Shown here in pieces: positions 18,001 through 26,758 of a stretch of DNA of 64,000 nt; position 1 is the first letter of the stretch, and every line of letters begins with the position of its first letter. The DNA comes from Chitinophaga silvisoli. Lineage in GTDB: Bacteria; Bacteroidota; Bacteroidia; Chitinophagales; Chitinophagaceae. A program made the position numbers and the translations under genes. The stretch spans positions 744,001 to 808,000 of the forward strand of contig NZ_QTJV01000006.1 in assembly GCF_003412465.1 (NCBI RefSeq), in the 5' to 3' direction. The notes under the pieces are model-generated. The model was not told where the DNA came from, made no database searches, and saw only the letters and a list, made by a program, of their open reading frames with translations.

Positions 18001-18678
18001 CCGGGTTATTTCCCGGTCCTTAGCTTCCAAAGCATGTTGTAACTGGGTGCGGAGGTCGAAGTCACGTTTTACCCGTACGTAAAACACAGATGTGATCATC
18101 AATGCAAGAAGTGCTGCAATCACAATGAGAATGGGAGTATAACCGGATACACGGTTCAGGCGGTCCGTACGATCCTGCAACAGTTTCCTTTCACGTGCTT
18201 CCATTACCCTCACAATGTTGCGGGCATCGTCCATGATCATACGACCACTTTGCAGGGTATCATAGCTGATAATTCTGCCACTTTTTTTCGCTTCTACAGA
18301 TCTCTGGAGGAGAGCCTGTCTCCTCATAATGAGGAGGCGTAACTGTTCTATTGAGGTTTGCTGTGGAAGATTGTCCACAGTTAGTTGCCTTACCTGTTGA
18401 ATTCCTGCTATAGCACTATCATATGCTCCCCGGTATGGGTCGAGAAATTCTTCATTGCCGGTAAGCAGGTAGCCTCTTTGCCCTGTTTCCCCGTCTTTCA
18501 TAGAGGACAGTGTGTTTTCAAGGCCCATGATCACCTGATTAGTGTGATCTACCAGGGCAGCGCTATCCATCAGGTTTCTGATACTGAAAAATGATGCAAC
18601 TGAGCTGATGATCAGCAGGAATAAGGATAAGCCGAATCCAATCAGCAGATTTCTCCTGAAAGTAGAACTAGTTTTCAT
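15067..18678 (-). CDS. Hybrid sensor histidine kinase: CHASE3-GAF-HisKA-HATPase-REC x3
   Basis: Membrane hybrid kinase of 1203 residues counting from the ATG at 18678 (MKTSSTFRRN). The frame also opens at a TTG at 18759, but that would place the start inside the neighbouring terminator. Order: TM1 (about 10-32), CHASE3 extracytoplasmic domain (about 36-170, GETGQRGYLLTGNEEFL), TM2 (about 180-203), HAMP-like segment, GAF (about 290-425), a long Glu/Gln-rich coiled coil (about 430-550), HisKA with NMSHELRTPLN, HATPase (NLLSNALKFT, DTGIGI, GTGLGLSI) and three receivers. REC1 has ILLDIVLP, REC2 VILDMGVP and REC3 VLMDMMMP. No DNA-binding output. It is co-transcribed with the stand-alone receiver. 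Confidence 0.95.
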   Translation of the reverse strand: MKTSSTFRRNLLIGFGLSLFLLIISSVASFFSIRNLMDSAALVDHTNQVIMGLENTLSSMKDGETGQRGYLLTGNEEFLDPYRGAYDSAIAGIQQVRQLTVDNLPQQTSIEQLRLLIMRRQALLQRSVEAKKSGRIISYDTLQSGRMIMDDARNIVRVMEARERKLLQDRTDRLNRVSGYTPILIVIAALLALMITSVFYVRVKRDFDLRTQLQHALEAKDREITRRIDIIRSIAEKISAGDYATRVNDEEQDGLGSLSYALNRMASSLETSFKLLGDKEWHQTGVAGLNTKMVGEKTVEMLAAHIIEYLAEYTHSQVGALYVNDSGKRLWLSGSYAFIPPAEREEITFGHGLVGQCAASGRTILITDIAPEHISISYASGEIKPTSIITVPINYEGRIKGVIELASLTPYTQNDVAFLEEVSHNIGLAIITAENRRRLQELLEETQAQAEELQTQHSELENINTELEAQAQKLQASEEELRVQQEELQQANQELEERSRMLEDRNQVIVERNLEIQKKAEELEVSTKYKSEFLANMSHELRTPLNSILLLSRLMAENNEGNLLDDQIESARVIQSSGKGLLNLIDEILDLSKIEAGKMDLEFANVPVHEICTDMESLFAPIAREKNLSFNVNILADAPALIETDKMRLEQILKNLLSNALKFTAKGGVTLQVGLLPDQSNYVRFSVRDTGIGIPKDKQAVIFEAFQQADGSTRRKYGGTGLGLSISRELTKLLHGELKLDSEPDHGSEFMVTIPIHPEEVEKELAPEPTQEQAEKVWQEAQQPVDKYADFIASAIPDEIPDDRNDIRANDKIILIVEDDTSYARILLDFTRKRGYKGIVAVRGDQGLEWALKYKPVAILLDIVLPVQSGWQVMDALKSNPATRHIPVHIVSSMDAKRESLQKGAVDFINKPLALEQMPRIFQQLEEALSKGPKKVLIVEENPKHAQALAYFLENFNVSTEITGNISSSITALQKQDVNCVILDMGVPDQHAYETLETVKNNPGLENLPIIIFTGKNLSRAEENRIRQYADSIVIKTAHSYQRMLDEVALFLHLVEEKGGQKPSRRQLGSLKEVLNGKTVLIADDDVRNIFSLTKALEQHKMKIVSALDGKEAMQQLENNGDIDIVLMDMMMPEMDGYETIRMIRQVPRYRHLPILAVTAKTMIGDREKCIRAGASDYISKPVDIDQLVSLLRVWLYDNSRNV

Positions 18679-18743
18679 CCAATCGTTGTTGTGCGGTGTA
18701 TAAGGCCGTAAATATAGTGCCACATTATAAATTGTTATAAAAA

Positions 18744-18779
18744 AATGAGTTTGTCCCAATCAATTGAGACAAACTCATT
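18744..18779 (-). terminator. Intrinsic terminator of the M28 peptidase gene
   Basis: On the minus strand AATGAGTTTGTC ... GACAAACTCATT forms a 12-bp stem and runs into TTTTTTATAAC. It lies 25 bp past the peptidase stop (18804) and upstream of the kinase start. Confidence 0.9.
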
Positions 18780-18803
18780 CTTATATATTTGCCGGCAGGC
18801 GGC

Positions 18804-21014
18804 TTATATCTTTTCTAAATATGCGGCCAGTTTATTGATCGCTCCTGCGACAATAATGATCTGTTCCTGTGCTTCTTTCCAATCCCGCTGTTCTATCGCC
18901 TCTCTCACACCAGGTATTGTTTTCACGCCATAGCCCGTATAGAAACCCGGTGCATAGATTGTATGTTTGTACCAGTCCCTCCGTGGCAAACCACCAGTTA
19001 CCAGCAGCTGTTGTTCCGCCTGATAAAGTGCCTGGTTGATGGCAGCTTTATCACCCGTACCTGCAGCCTTTACATTCGTATGGTGCGCAGCAGAATCCAG
19101 TGTGACCAATGCATTCTGCAAAGGTGAGAAATCCAGGTAAGGTACTTCTGCTTTCGTAGCCGGGGCCTTTACTTTTTCCAGTGGATCCGTTGCCAGATCG
19201 TACTGACGACTGCGGATCAGTTCATTTTCGATTGTTGTATTTTCCCGCATGGTAGTGACCAGGGCATCCAGTTCCTTTACATATCCTGCTATTGTTTTTT
19301 GCAGATTACTAAAGTTGAAAGGCAATACAGGCGCATCTGCAAGGCGTAGGGCCGCCCTGCCCGCAGTCTGTGCCAGTGCTACACCATAGGCAAATTCAGG
19401 ATCTCCGAAACGGCGATAGTGATCCCAGCTATCAAAGATGGAGTGGTAATCGCCTCCTTCATCTTCACCTCCAAAACCTACGTTCAGAGAAGGGATACCC
19501 AGGTGCTGCAGGAAGGATGAATAGTCAGAACCGGAACCTAATGCAGACATCGTCAGTTGTGGTTGTTGCAGCAGGTCTTTTTTGGCTTTGGCATTACCGG
19601 CTTTCAGTACATCTGCGGCTTTCCTGCGCTCATAGATACTTACTTTGGTTTGTGGATCGGTCACCGTCTGTGCAATATCTGCCATCAGTGGTTCCAGTGC
19701 ATGCGAGCCACCTGCATATAAAAAGCCACGGCCGTTGCCATCACTGTTGATGTAGGCCACCGCTTTCTGTTGCAGTTCCTGCGCATGATCTTCTACCCAC
19801 TCGGTAGATCCCAGCAATCCAGGTTCCTCCCCATCCCATGCACAATATACAAGGGTACGTGCAGGCTGATAACCTTCTTTCACCAGCTGGCCGATGGCCT
19901 TTGCTTCATTCAGTTCAGCAGCCATACCACTGATCGGGTCAGAGGCACCATTTACCCATGCATCGTGGTGGTTACCCCTGATCACCCATTGGTCAGGGTA
20001 TTGGGCACCTTTTAGTTTTGCGATTACATTGTAGGCAGGCACCAGTTTCCAGTCAAACGACAATTCCAGGTGCACCTTTCCAACGCTTGGTCCAATGTGA
20101 TAAGTGATCGGTAAAGTACCTCTCCATCCCGCCGGTGCCACCGGTCCTTCCAGGCTTTTGAGCAGCGGCTGGGCATCGTGGTAACTGATAGGTAATACCG
20201 GTATTTTGAGCAGGTTGGTAGCCTGTGATCTTTCCAGCCTGTTAGCAGACTCCGTAGCCCCGGTACCCGGTGTGAGCGGATCGCCGGGGTAAATTACCAT
20301 GTCCATGACTGATCCCCGCTGAACCCCGTATTCGTTTTTATAGGCACCTTTGGGATATACATCCCCCTGGGTATACCCGTCATCAGCCGGATCAGAATAG
20401 ATAATACACCCTACCGCACCGTGTTCCTGTGCTACCTTGGGTTTGATACCTCTCCAGCTATGTCCGTATTTGGCGATGACGATCCTGCCTTTTACATCGA
20501 TGCCCTGTCTTTCCAGCCAATCATAATCTTCAGGCAACCCGTAGTTAACAAATACGAGTTCCCCGTTTACATTACCATCCGCGCTCCATGCATTGTAGGT
20601 AGGCAATTGTCCCTCCTGTGCAGAAGTGCCATCCTCTTTCAATGCAGGCTCTTTTAGTACAGCTTTATAGGGAGTGGGGCCGCTAAGCTCCAGTACTCTC
20701 GTTTTAGGAGTTGGGAACAGCACCTTGTAAGTAACGATGCTGGCATCCCAGCCATAATTTTTAAATTTGGCAGCAATGTCTTCAGCCACAGCCTTTCCAC
20801 GGGCCGAGCCAATATGATGTGGGTAAGCAGAATAGTATTTGATGTTATCTCCAATTTCTGCTGCGGAAAGCAGTTTGTCGAAGCGGGTCTCCAGCTGGAG
20901 CTGTGCGGCGGTTTCGCTGCTGTTATAACCAGTGATTGGCTTTTGCTGCGCAGTCGACAGCGTGGCATAGCTCAGGAAAACAGACAATACACAAGTAATA
21001 CTACGGGTTTGCAT
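18804..21014 (-). CDS. Secreted M28-family zinc peptidase, glutamate carboxypeptidase II (PSMA)-like
   Basis: Exported zinc exopeptidase of 736 residues. Seen: signal peptide (1-22), PA-domain insertion (about 100-320), M28 catalytic part (about 325-560) and a TfR-like dimerisation domain (about 600-730). Aligning motifs with human PSMA gives zinc ligands H349, D359, E397, D425 and H524 and general base E396 (WDGEEPGLLGSTEW); all are present, and the H349-D359 spacing of 10 equals that of PSMA. Family members remove C-terminal acidic residues from peptides. It stands alone with its own terminator. Confidence 0.93.
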   Translation of the reverse strand: MQTRSITCVLSVFLSYATLSTAQQKPITGYNSSETAAQLQLETRFDKLLSAAEIGDNIKYYSAYPHHIGSARGKAVAEDIAAKFKNYGWDASIVTYKVLFPTPKTRVLELSGPTPYKAVLKEPALKEDGTSAQEGQLPTYNAWSADGNVNGELVFVNYGLPEDYDWLERQGIDVKGRIVIAKYGHSWRGIKPKVAQEHGAVGCIIYSDPADDGYTQGDVYPKGAYKNEYGVQRGSVMDMVIYPGDPLTPGTGATESANRLERSQATNLLKIPVLPISYHDAQPLLKSLEGPVAPAGWRGTLPITYHIGPSVGKVHLELSFDWKLVPAYNVIAKLKGAQYPDQWVIRGNHHDAWVNGASDPISGMAAELNEAKAIGQLVKEGYQPARTLVYCAWDGEEPGLLGSTEWVEDHAQELQQKAVAYINSDGNGRGFLYAGGSHALEPLMADIAQTVTDPQTKVSIYERRKAADVLKAGNAKAKKDLLQQPQLTMSALGSGSDYSSFLQHLGIPSLNVGFGGEDEGGDYHSIFDSWDHYRRFGDPEFAYGVALAQTAGRAALRLADAPVLPFNFSNLQKTIAGYVKELDALVTTMRENTTIENELIRSRQYDLATDPLEKVKAPATKAEVPYLDFSPLQNALVTLDSAAHHTNVKAAGTGDKAAINQALYQAEQQLLVTGGLPRRDWYKHTIYAPGFYTGYGVKTIPGVREAIEQRDWKEAQEQIIIVAGAINKLAAYLEKI

Positions 21015-21045
21015 GTATGTTTTTTTTAGTTGATAAAAAGGTAGA

Positions 21046-21053
21046 CAAATATA
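21046..21053 (-). promoter_or_regulatory. Candidate -7 box TATATTTG upstream of the M28 peptidase
   Basis: Matches the Bacteroidota -7 consensus TAnnTTTG, 31 bp before the peptidase ATG. No TTG was found at the expected -33 spacing, so support is partial. Confidence 0.35.
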
Positions 21054-21209
21054 CTATATTAAACTAGTAGACTAATACTCTTTTTTCAACAGGAAGCAAT
21101 ACCTTGAATGGCAGCAGCCTGATTGCCGGATGTAGGACTGAATTTAAACCTTAGCCTACAGTGAGCGTCTAAATTTTTTCACTACAGATCCGGGGGCTGA
21201 CCCTTTTAC

Positions 21210-21902
21210 TTACAAAACCGGGTTCGCTCCATACTCGCTCCACAACTCATCCACCGTTTTTCCGGTCAGTTCTTTCCAGATGCCATCTGTGTAAGTGTTG
21301 GTCCGCATTGCTTTATCCAGCTTTACCACCATGTCTTTGTTTTTGTGTTTCTCCAGCCAGATCAGGAAACGGGCGGTAATACGATAAGCATTTTTGTAAG
21401 ACTGCTTCTCATTATACGCCGGCAGGGTCCAGTTTGCACCGGGATTATCTACGCCCATGGTAGCCCGTACATAATCGGCAATACCTTCGGTGAGCCAGCC
21501 CGGGTTGTATTCCGGATATGCCTGAACCACATGCATCGCTTCGTGGGTCACCACATCGATATCACCTGGGTGCTTACGGAACCATTCCGGGTTGTAAGTG
21601 ATGACAGAACCACTGGTAGCAGCAACACCATCATAGGCAGGATCCACTACGAATTCTACTTTCTTTACGGTGTTTTTGTTGTACTTCTTCGCTTCGGCCG
21701 GATAAACGGTGAAGAAAGTGCTGATCAGACGTGCTTTGACTGTGGAGTCGAGGTCAGGGCTCTTGTCAGTGAAGACAAGGGTGTAACCCTTACGGCTGAT
21801 GGTTTCTGTCTTGTCCTGTGCCCGGGTTGTTGCGGGGAACAGGGACGCTGATAGGCATAGGATGCCCATAGTTCTTTTCAGACCTTTAATTGAGTAGACC
21901 AT
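21210..21902 (-). CDS. Basic secretory protein-like (BSP/PF04450-type) metallopeptidase
   Basis: Secreted protein of 230 residues with a signal peptide (about 1-28). The metallopeptidase signature HEAMH is at 120-124, with a downstream acidic E139 in GWLTEGIADYVR, the pattern of the plant basic-secretory-protein family. Family knowledge suggests a zinc-dependent, gluzincin-like fold; substrates are unknown in bacteria. A second in-frame ATG at codon 12 (MGILCLS) would also leave a workable signal peptide. It lies between rmuC and the M28 peptidase on the same strand but after the rmuC terminator, so it is probably independent. Confidence 0.85.
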   Translation of the reverse strand: MVYSIKGLKRTMGILCLSASLFPATTRAQDKTETISRKGYTLVFTDKSPDLDSTVKARLISTFFTVYPAEAKKYNKNTVKKVEFVVDPAYDGVAATSGSVITYNPEWFRKHPGDIDVVTHEAMHVVQAYPEYNPGWLTEGIADYVRATMGVDNPGANWTLPAYNEKQSYKNAYRITARFLIWLEKHKNKDMVVKLDKAMRTNTYTDGIWKELTGKTVDELWSEYGANPVL

Positions 21903-21934
21903 TTACGTGGGTGGTTTAAATAAAAAATAAAAGA

Positions 21935-21968
21935 AAGGCTTGCCCCCGCATCGCGGTAAGCAACCCTT
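21935..21968 (-). terminator. Intrinsic terminator of rmuC
   Basis: On the minus strand an imperfect long hairpin (AAGGGTTGCTTACCGC, loop GAT, GCGGGGGCAAGCCTT) is followed by TCTTTTATTTTTTA. It lies 28 bp after the rmuC stop. Confidence 0.8.
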
Positions 21969-21996
21969 ACTTCGCTACAAAATAAATATTTAAAAA

Positions 21997-23385
21997 TTAA
22001 TTTTCTATTCTTTCATCATTCTCTCCCTCTTCCAGTTGTTCCGGCAATTGCCTTACTACTGTTTCCACAGGTTTTATCTCTGCCAGCTGTGTCTTCACCG
22101 CCGGTCCAAGATTCTGCAGCCTTCTTGCCTGCGGCATAAACCGGCTTTCCAGGCTGGCCACCGCACTGTTATAATGCCCTACCGCGGTAGTCAGACTCCC
22201 CCCGATAGATGCAAAATGTTTAATCAGCATACCCGTTCTGTTATACAGCTCAATACCAGCATTTCTTATTTCATCAATGTTTTCTGCCACGTGCAACTGC
22301 TGCCATACAAAACCCACCGTCCGCAGTAAGGTGATCAGGGTCGTCGGTGTTGCCAGCACTATCTTACTCCGGATTCCTTCTTCAATCAGTGTAGGATCTG
22401 CCTGCAAAGCCGCACCAAAAGAAGATTCTATCTGCATATAAAGAATCACATAATCAGGTGAATCTTTCCATTGACTCCAGTATGCCTTTGCACTCAGTTT
22501 CTTCAGGTGGTCCTTTACTGCATAGGCATGTTGTGCAAGCAATACCTTTCTTTCCTCCTCATTCTCTGTTTCAAAGGCCTTCATATAAGCACTTAATGGT
22601 ACTTTGGAATCAACAATGATCGTCTTTCCCTCCGGCAGGCGAATAATCATATCCGGGCGTAACTGCCCATCCTCACTATTGACTGATACCTGCTCACTGA
22701 AATCACAATGCTCTGTCATACCAGCGAACTCTACTACCCTGCGCAATGCAATCTCACCATAGCGCCCACGGATATGAGACGTTTTCAGTGCACTCACTAA
22801 ACTATGTGTCTCCTTCTGCAACTTCTCTGTACTTTGCTGCACACCAAGGATGAACTGGTTAATCTGTCCATACTGTTGCTGGCGGTTACTTTCCAGCTGA
22901 CGCATATTCTCGTCGAAGCGTTGCAAACTTTCACTCAGCGGTTTTACCATGCTGTCAATTGCCTGCTGCCGCTTTTCCAGATCGCCCCTGGCATCTGTCA
23001 GCTGTGTTTCCAGCGCCGCTTTAGCCAGTGTTACAAATGAATTATTATTATGCTTCAAAGCTTCTGTAGACAAAGCACTGAATGCATCCCTGAGTTGCAG
23101 GTTAGATTGCTCTATAAAATGCTGTTGTTCCCGTAAGCGCGTTTCGCGGGCCTCTGCATCGCTATGAAGACGGATATTCTCCTGTAGTAAAATCTGCATG
23201 CGGGCATTCAGTTCTTCTGCCAATGCCTTTTTTTCCTGCACTTCCTGTTTCAACAGTTCTACCGCCTGGTTGCCGGCACCCGTCTGGGCCTCCATAACGG
23301 CAATGCGGGTCCTGTATTGATGTATGGTAAAAAGCAGCCACAAGATAACCGCTAAAGAAAGCACGACAATGATGATAATCTCCAT
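21997..23385 (-). CDS. rmuC: DNA recombination protein RmuC
   Basis: RmuC homologue of 462 residues. Seen: one N-terminal membrane anchor (about 3-23), a long coiled coil (about 30-185), then the RmuC nuclease-like domain (about 190-420) with RGRYGEIALRRVVEFAGM and the PD-(D/E)xK-like core RPDMIIRLPEG...IVDSKVPLSAY. In E. coli RmuC limits inversions at short inverted repeats; the biochemical role is not settled. It is monocistronic here, with a terminator downstream and a 310-bp gap to the divergent outer-membrane protein gene. Confidence 0.93.
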   Translation of the reverse strand: MEIIIIVVLSLAVILWLLFTIHQYRTRIAVMEAQTGAGNQAVELLKQEVQEKKALAEELNARMQILLQENIRLHSDAEARETRLREQQHFIEQSNLQLRDAFSALSTEALKHNNNSFVTLAKAALETQLTDARGDLEKRQQAIDSMVKPLSESLQRFDENMRQLESNRQQQYGQINQFILGVQQSTEKLQKETHSLVSALKTSHIRGRYGEIALRRVVEFAGMTEHCDFSEQVSVNSEDGQLRPDMIIRLPEGKTIIVDSKVPLSAYMKAFETENEEERKVLLAQHAYAVKDHLKKLSAKAYWSQWKDSPDYVILYMQIESSFGAALQADPTLIEEGIRSKIVLATPTTLITLLRTVGFVWQQLHVAENIDEIRNAGIELYNRTGMLIKHFASIGGSLTTAVGHYNSAVASLESRFMPQARRLQNLGPAVKTQLAEIKPVETVVRQLPEQLEEGENDERIEN

Positions 23386-23695
23386 ATATAAGCGAAAAAA
23401 GGAATTTCGTGCAATAATAGTGAAAAATTACCGAGCGATGTCTTCCGGTTATTCAAGGATTGAAATAAAGGTTTCATAGATAGTTTTAAGCCATTCATCT
23501 CATTATATCAGAACTTTTTAAACTCAATTCGCAAAAGGATATCTAAAAAACCTGATAAACTTTAATTTAATTATAATTATGTATTATGATGAATTACGTA
23601 AGTTTGCCCGCGAATAAATTTTAGGTTATATTTTAAAGGGAGGAGCCTTTTTTACCCTTCAAAATTATAAAATTGTCAAATAGCAAAAAAAATCT
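23386..23695. other. Divergent intergenic region between rmuC and the beta-barrel gene
   Basis: 310 bases, strongly AT-rich, containing the promoters of both flanking genes. A plus-strand TAAGTTTG box is seen at 23599. No small gene or RNA was recognised. Confidence 0.6.
23599..23606 (+). promoter_or_regulatory. Candidate -7 box TAAGTTTG
   Basis: Fits TAnnTTTG, about 90 bp before the beta-barrel gene. There is no clear TTG at -33, so this is a partial match. Confidence 0.4.
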
Positions 23696-24310
23696 ATGAA
23701 AAAAGGATTGTTACTGGCAGGTGTTTTATCACTGTTTATTGGAACGGCTTCCAAAGCGCAGACATTTCATTACGGTTTAAAAGCCAGCCTGATGTTTTCC
23801 AGTATTCACGGAGATGGCATGGAGTCAGGAATTAAGCCAGGTTTCCAGGGTGGTCTGTATGCACAGTGGGATCTGTCAAAAGATGGTAAATGGGGTTTCC
23901 AGCCTGAATTGCTCTTTACACAGGCGACTGCAAAGAAAGCAAATGATTTTGCCACCTACTTCGTTTCTGACAGGAATACGTATGGTAATGACAAATTACA
24001 GCTCAGCTATATTACTGTGCCACTGTTGCTGCGCTACAACCCAATCAAGAACTTAACCATCAACGCGGGTGCACAGTACAGCTATCTCTTTTATGCAAAT
24101 GAAAATATCTTCAAGGCTAACAGAGATGCACTGGTAAAAAGTGATATCGGCGCTGTATTGGGTGTACAGGTGCAGGTGGCAACCGTTCACTTCTTCGGCC
24201 GTTATGTATACGGGATCAACGATGTGCTGAATGTACATCCGGCTGACCGTAATGACGTTCACTGGCACTCTCAGCAGATTTCAATCGGGATGGGGATCAA
24301 CATTAAATAA
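23696..24310 (+). CDS. Outer-membrane beta-barrel protein (PorT/OMP_b-brl_2 type)
   Basis: Small outer-membrane barrel of 204 residues. Seen: signal peptide (1-20, SKAQ), then alternating strands (FHYGLKASLMFSSIHG, PGFQGGLYAQWDL, LSYITVPLLLRYNP, LTINAGAQYSYLF, VHFFGRYVYGINDVLN) ending in ISIGMGINIK, the usual PorT-like pattern of Bacteroidota. Function is unknown, as for most members. It converges on the GH127 gene, with only 2 bp between the two stop codons, leaving no room for a separate terminator. Confidence 0.88.
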   Translation: MKKGLLLAGVLSLFIGTASKAQTFHYGLKASLMFSSIHGDGMESGIKPGFQGGLYAQWDLSKDGKWGFQPELLFTQATAKKANDFATYFVSDRNTYGNDKLQLSYITVPLLLRYNPIKNLTINAGAQYSYLFYANENIFKANRDALVKSDIGAVLGVQVQVATVHFFGRYVYGINDVLNVHPADRNDVHWHSQQISIGMGINIK

Positions 24311-24312
24311 TG

Positions 24313-26664
24313 TCAATCCCTCATCATTCTGATCGTACCATATACCGGGCCTGTACTATTGTGCGGGCCCGCTTTCATTGTAACGGTAACCTGTTTTTTG
24401 CCCTTCGTTAATTCAACCGGAATAGTATATTCAATTTCGTAGAACTTACTTGCTTTGTACTGGTTCAGATCTTCCGTCGCTACCTTCACACCATCGATCA
24501 GGATATCAAATTTGCGGTAACGGTTGTCCATTCCCCAATAACTGCACAGCAAACTATTGGGAGCTGCAGGATCTGTCTTCATCGTGAAACTCAGGTATCC
24601 GTCTTCCTCCGTCGCTCTCCATTTACGCCCATGCTCTTCGCCATTCAGTGTCTTTTCCCCACCAAAGTTGTGGTCCCTCTCCGGCTGCATCTCCCCTACT
24701 CTCAGCATGTCTACCGTCCTGGCTTCTATCTGTTGCTGTCGTTTCTTTTCTCCTTCATATTTTTCCTGTTGTACTGCCCAGGTTTGCGGGGTGAAAGCAT
24801 CCCAGTATACACTGTAATATTCTTTCGCCACGGTATTGAACGGCACCAGTGTGAGGTCCTTAGGCTGGCCGGTTTGGATAGTGTGGAACACCAGTGGCTG
24901 ATCTGCTTTCACCCAGTTATCCGGGTTGTTGTCTGCTGTTACCAATACCGGGATACCCGTTACCGGATCTGGTTCTGTGGTGCCCAGTACACCTGCCAAT
25001 ACAACAGGGCCGTAGAACAGCGCGATCCTGTCAGGATTGTCCGGCATACTTTCCTTATACACATTCATTGGCAGTTCCAACGTGATCCTGTCCCCGTTCT
25101 TCCAGCTGCGCTTTACAGTAATATATCCATCAGTACCCACCGTAACCCCTCTGTCAGTTTCTCCATTCACATTGATCTTCCAGCCCGGTTGTACCCAGTG
25201 TGGTTTGCGAATGCGCACTGCGAAGGTAGCAGGTGCTTTTGTATTGATTGTAAGTTCTACCTTATCATCCGCAGGTAATGAAGTAGACTGCTCAATCACT
25301 ACATTTTTCTCTTTCCATTGCAAACGGGATGGAATAAAGAGGTTCACATACAGGCTGCCATCTGCCCCCTGGAAGTAAATGCTCTCGCCATACTTCACAT
25401 GGTTTTCCATACCACTGCCCACGCAGCAGGTGAAGGTATTGAAGGTATCACTGAATTCCTTGCGGGTACCCATGCGCAAAGGAACAAAGTAACACATCAT
25501 TCCATTTGAATGATTCTGTGAAGCAAGAATATGATTGTATAAAGCTCTTTCATAAAAATCCATATAGTGTGCATCCGGCTGCAGGGAGAAGAGGTGACGC
25601 GTCAGCTTCAGCATATTGTAGCTGTTGCAGGTCTCCATCGTGTTGTCAGTGAGATAGTCATTCAGCTTATCCGCAGGGCCCAGGTATTCGTAGTTACTGT
25701 TACCACCCGGTGCATAGCTGTGATGCTGTGTGACCGTGTTCCAGAAGAACCCTGCGATCACACTGTCTTTCTTTTGACCCGTTACTTCATAGCGACGGAT
25801 GCAGCCGATCACTTTGGGAATCTGCGTATTGGAATGCTTGCCTGGCAGTACATCCAGGTTAGCTGCAAGTGAATCGAGAATGCGCACATCATGGAACTTG
25901 TAAGAGAGGTCCAGGTATTTTTTCTCCTTTGTCAACGTATAAGTATTCACTAATACTTCGTTCATCCCACCGTATTCACAGAGCAGCATTTTCTGGATCA
26001 GGGAATCGGGCAGGTGATTGATCTCTTTCGATGTCCAGTCGGCCATCTTTTTTTCTACTACCAGCGCCGTATTGTTATTGCAATAGAGATAGGCATCCAG
26101 CAAACCGGCCATGATCTTATGCACGGTGTACCAGGGGGACCAGCCGCCATTCAGATCGAAACCACGGCTTTTGATCTTGCCGGCAGCTACCTGTGCCCAT
26201 ACAGAGTCCTCACCCGGTATAGCGCCCAGGTAGCCTGTCTTGCGGGCCTGTTGACATTCGTCCAGTTCTTTTACAATATAATTTACCTTTTCAAGAAAAC
26301 GTTTATCGCCGGTAGCGGCATATTCCAGTGCACAGGCAGACAGGTAGTGCCCTAAGGTATGCCCGGCCAGACCGGAAGATTCCCAGCCACCATATCTTTC
26401 TCCCTTTGCTTTCAGGCCTGCATGTTCCCTGAAGTCGGCCAGCAGGCGATCAGGTTCCAATACCAGCAGGAAGCGTTCATCTGCTTCCATCGCCTGTTTA
26501 AAAGGTCCGGCAGCAATGCTCACATCTTCCAGGGGGAAAGTATAGGCCTGTAATTTCACGACAGGTTTTACCTTCATCTTTCCGTTATCTTTCATGGGTG
26601 AGAAAGATTGTGCGGAGCAAAATGCAACAGGCAACAGGAAGGAAAATATAGCGAGTGTTTTCAT
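24313..26664 (-). CDS. Secreted GH127-family enzyme (beta-L-arabinofuranosidase family)
   Basis: Exported glycosidase of 783 residues. Seen: signal peptide (1-19); GH127 (alpha/alpha)6-barrel about 40-440 with GGWESSGLAGHTLGHYLSA, the ETCNSYNMLKL block (E344, C346) and TCCVGSG (C413, C414). These correspond to the Glu/Cys/Cys zinc set and the cysteine nucleophile of Bifidobacterium HypBA1; E326 (NYEYLG) is a plausible acid/base. Then come beta-sandwich domains and a C-terminal binding-like domain. HypBA1 cleaves beta-L-arabinofuranosides on hydroxyproline-rich plant glycoproteins; other GH127 members act on pectin side chains. It lies 94 bp after the DUF885 peptidase, in line with hydroxyproline catabolic genes. 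Confidence 0.92.
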   Translation of the reverse strand: MKTLAIFSFLLPVAFCSAQSFSPMKDNGKMKVKPVVKLQAYTFPLEDVSIAAGPFKQAMEADERFLLVLEPDRLLADFREHAGLKAKGERYGGWESSGLAGHTLGHYLSACALEYAATGDKRFLEKVNYIVKELDECQQARKTGYLGAIPGEDSVWAQVAAGKIKSRGFDLNGGWSPWYTVHKIMAGLLDAYLYCNNNTALVVEKKMADWTSKEINHLPDSLIQKMLLCEYGGMNEVLVNTYTLTKEKKYLDLSYKFHDVRILDSLAANLDVLPGKHSNTQIPKVIGCIRRYEVTGQKKDSVIAGFFWNTVTQHHSYAPGGNSNYEYLGPADKLNDYLTDNTMETCNSYNMLKLTRHLFSLQPDAHYMDFYERALYNHILASQNHSNGMMCYFVPLRMGTRKEFSDTFNTFTCCVGSGMENHVKYGESIYFQGADGSLYVNLFIPSRLQWKEKNVVIEQSTSLPADDKVELTINTKAPATFAVRIRKPHWVQPGWKINVNGETDRGVTVGTDGYITVKRSWKNGDRITLELPMNVYKESMPDNPDRIALFYGPVVLAGVLGTTEPDPVTGIPVLVTADNNPDNWVKADQPLVFHTIQTGQPKDLTLVPFNTVAKEYYSVYWDAFTPQTWAVQQEKYEGEKKRQQQIEARTVDMLRVGEMQPERDHNFGGEKTLNGEEHGRKWRATEEDGYLSFTMKTDPAAPNSLLCSYWGMDNRYRKFDILIDGVKVATEDLNQYKASKFYEIEYTIPVELTKGKKQVTVTMKAGPHNSTGPVYGTIRMMRD

Positions 26665-26758
26665 GCGTCAAAATCGTTTAATCGGTTACCAGAAGTCTTA
26701 ACTCTTCGAATGGGTTCAATTCTATTCGGGCAATAATACCTTTACCCCCTTTTACGGC

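Noticed and set aside
18679..18759. N-terminal extension of the hybrid kinase from a TTG
   Set aside because: Starts within the terminator of the upstream peptidase gene; ATG 18678 directly precedes a normal membrane helix.
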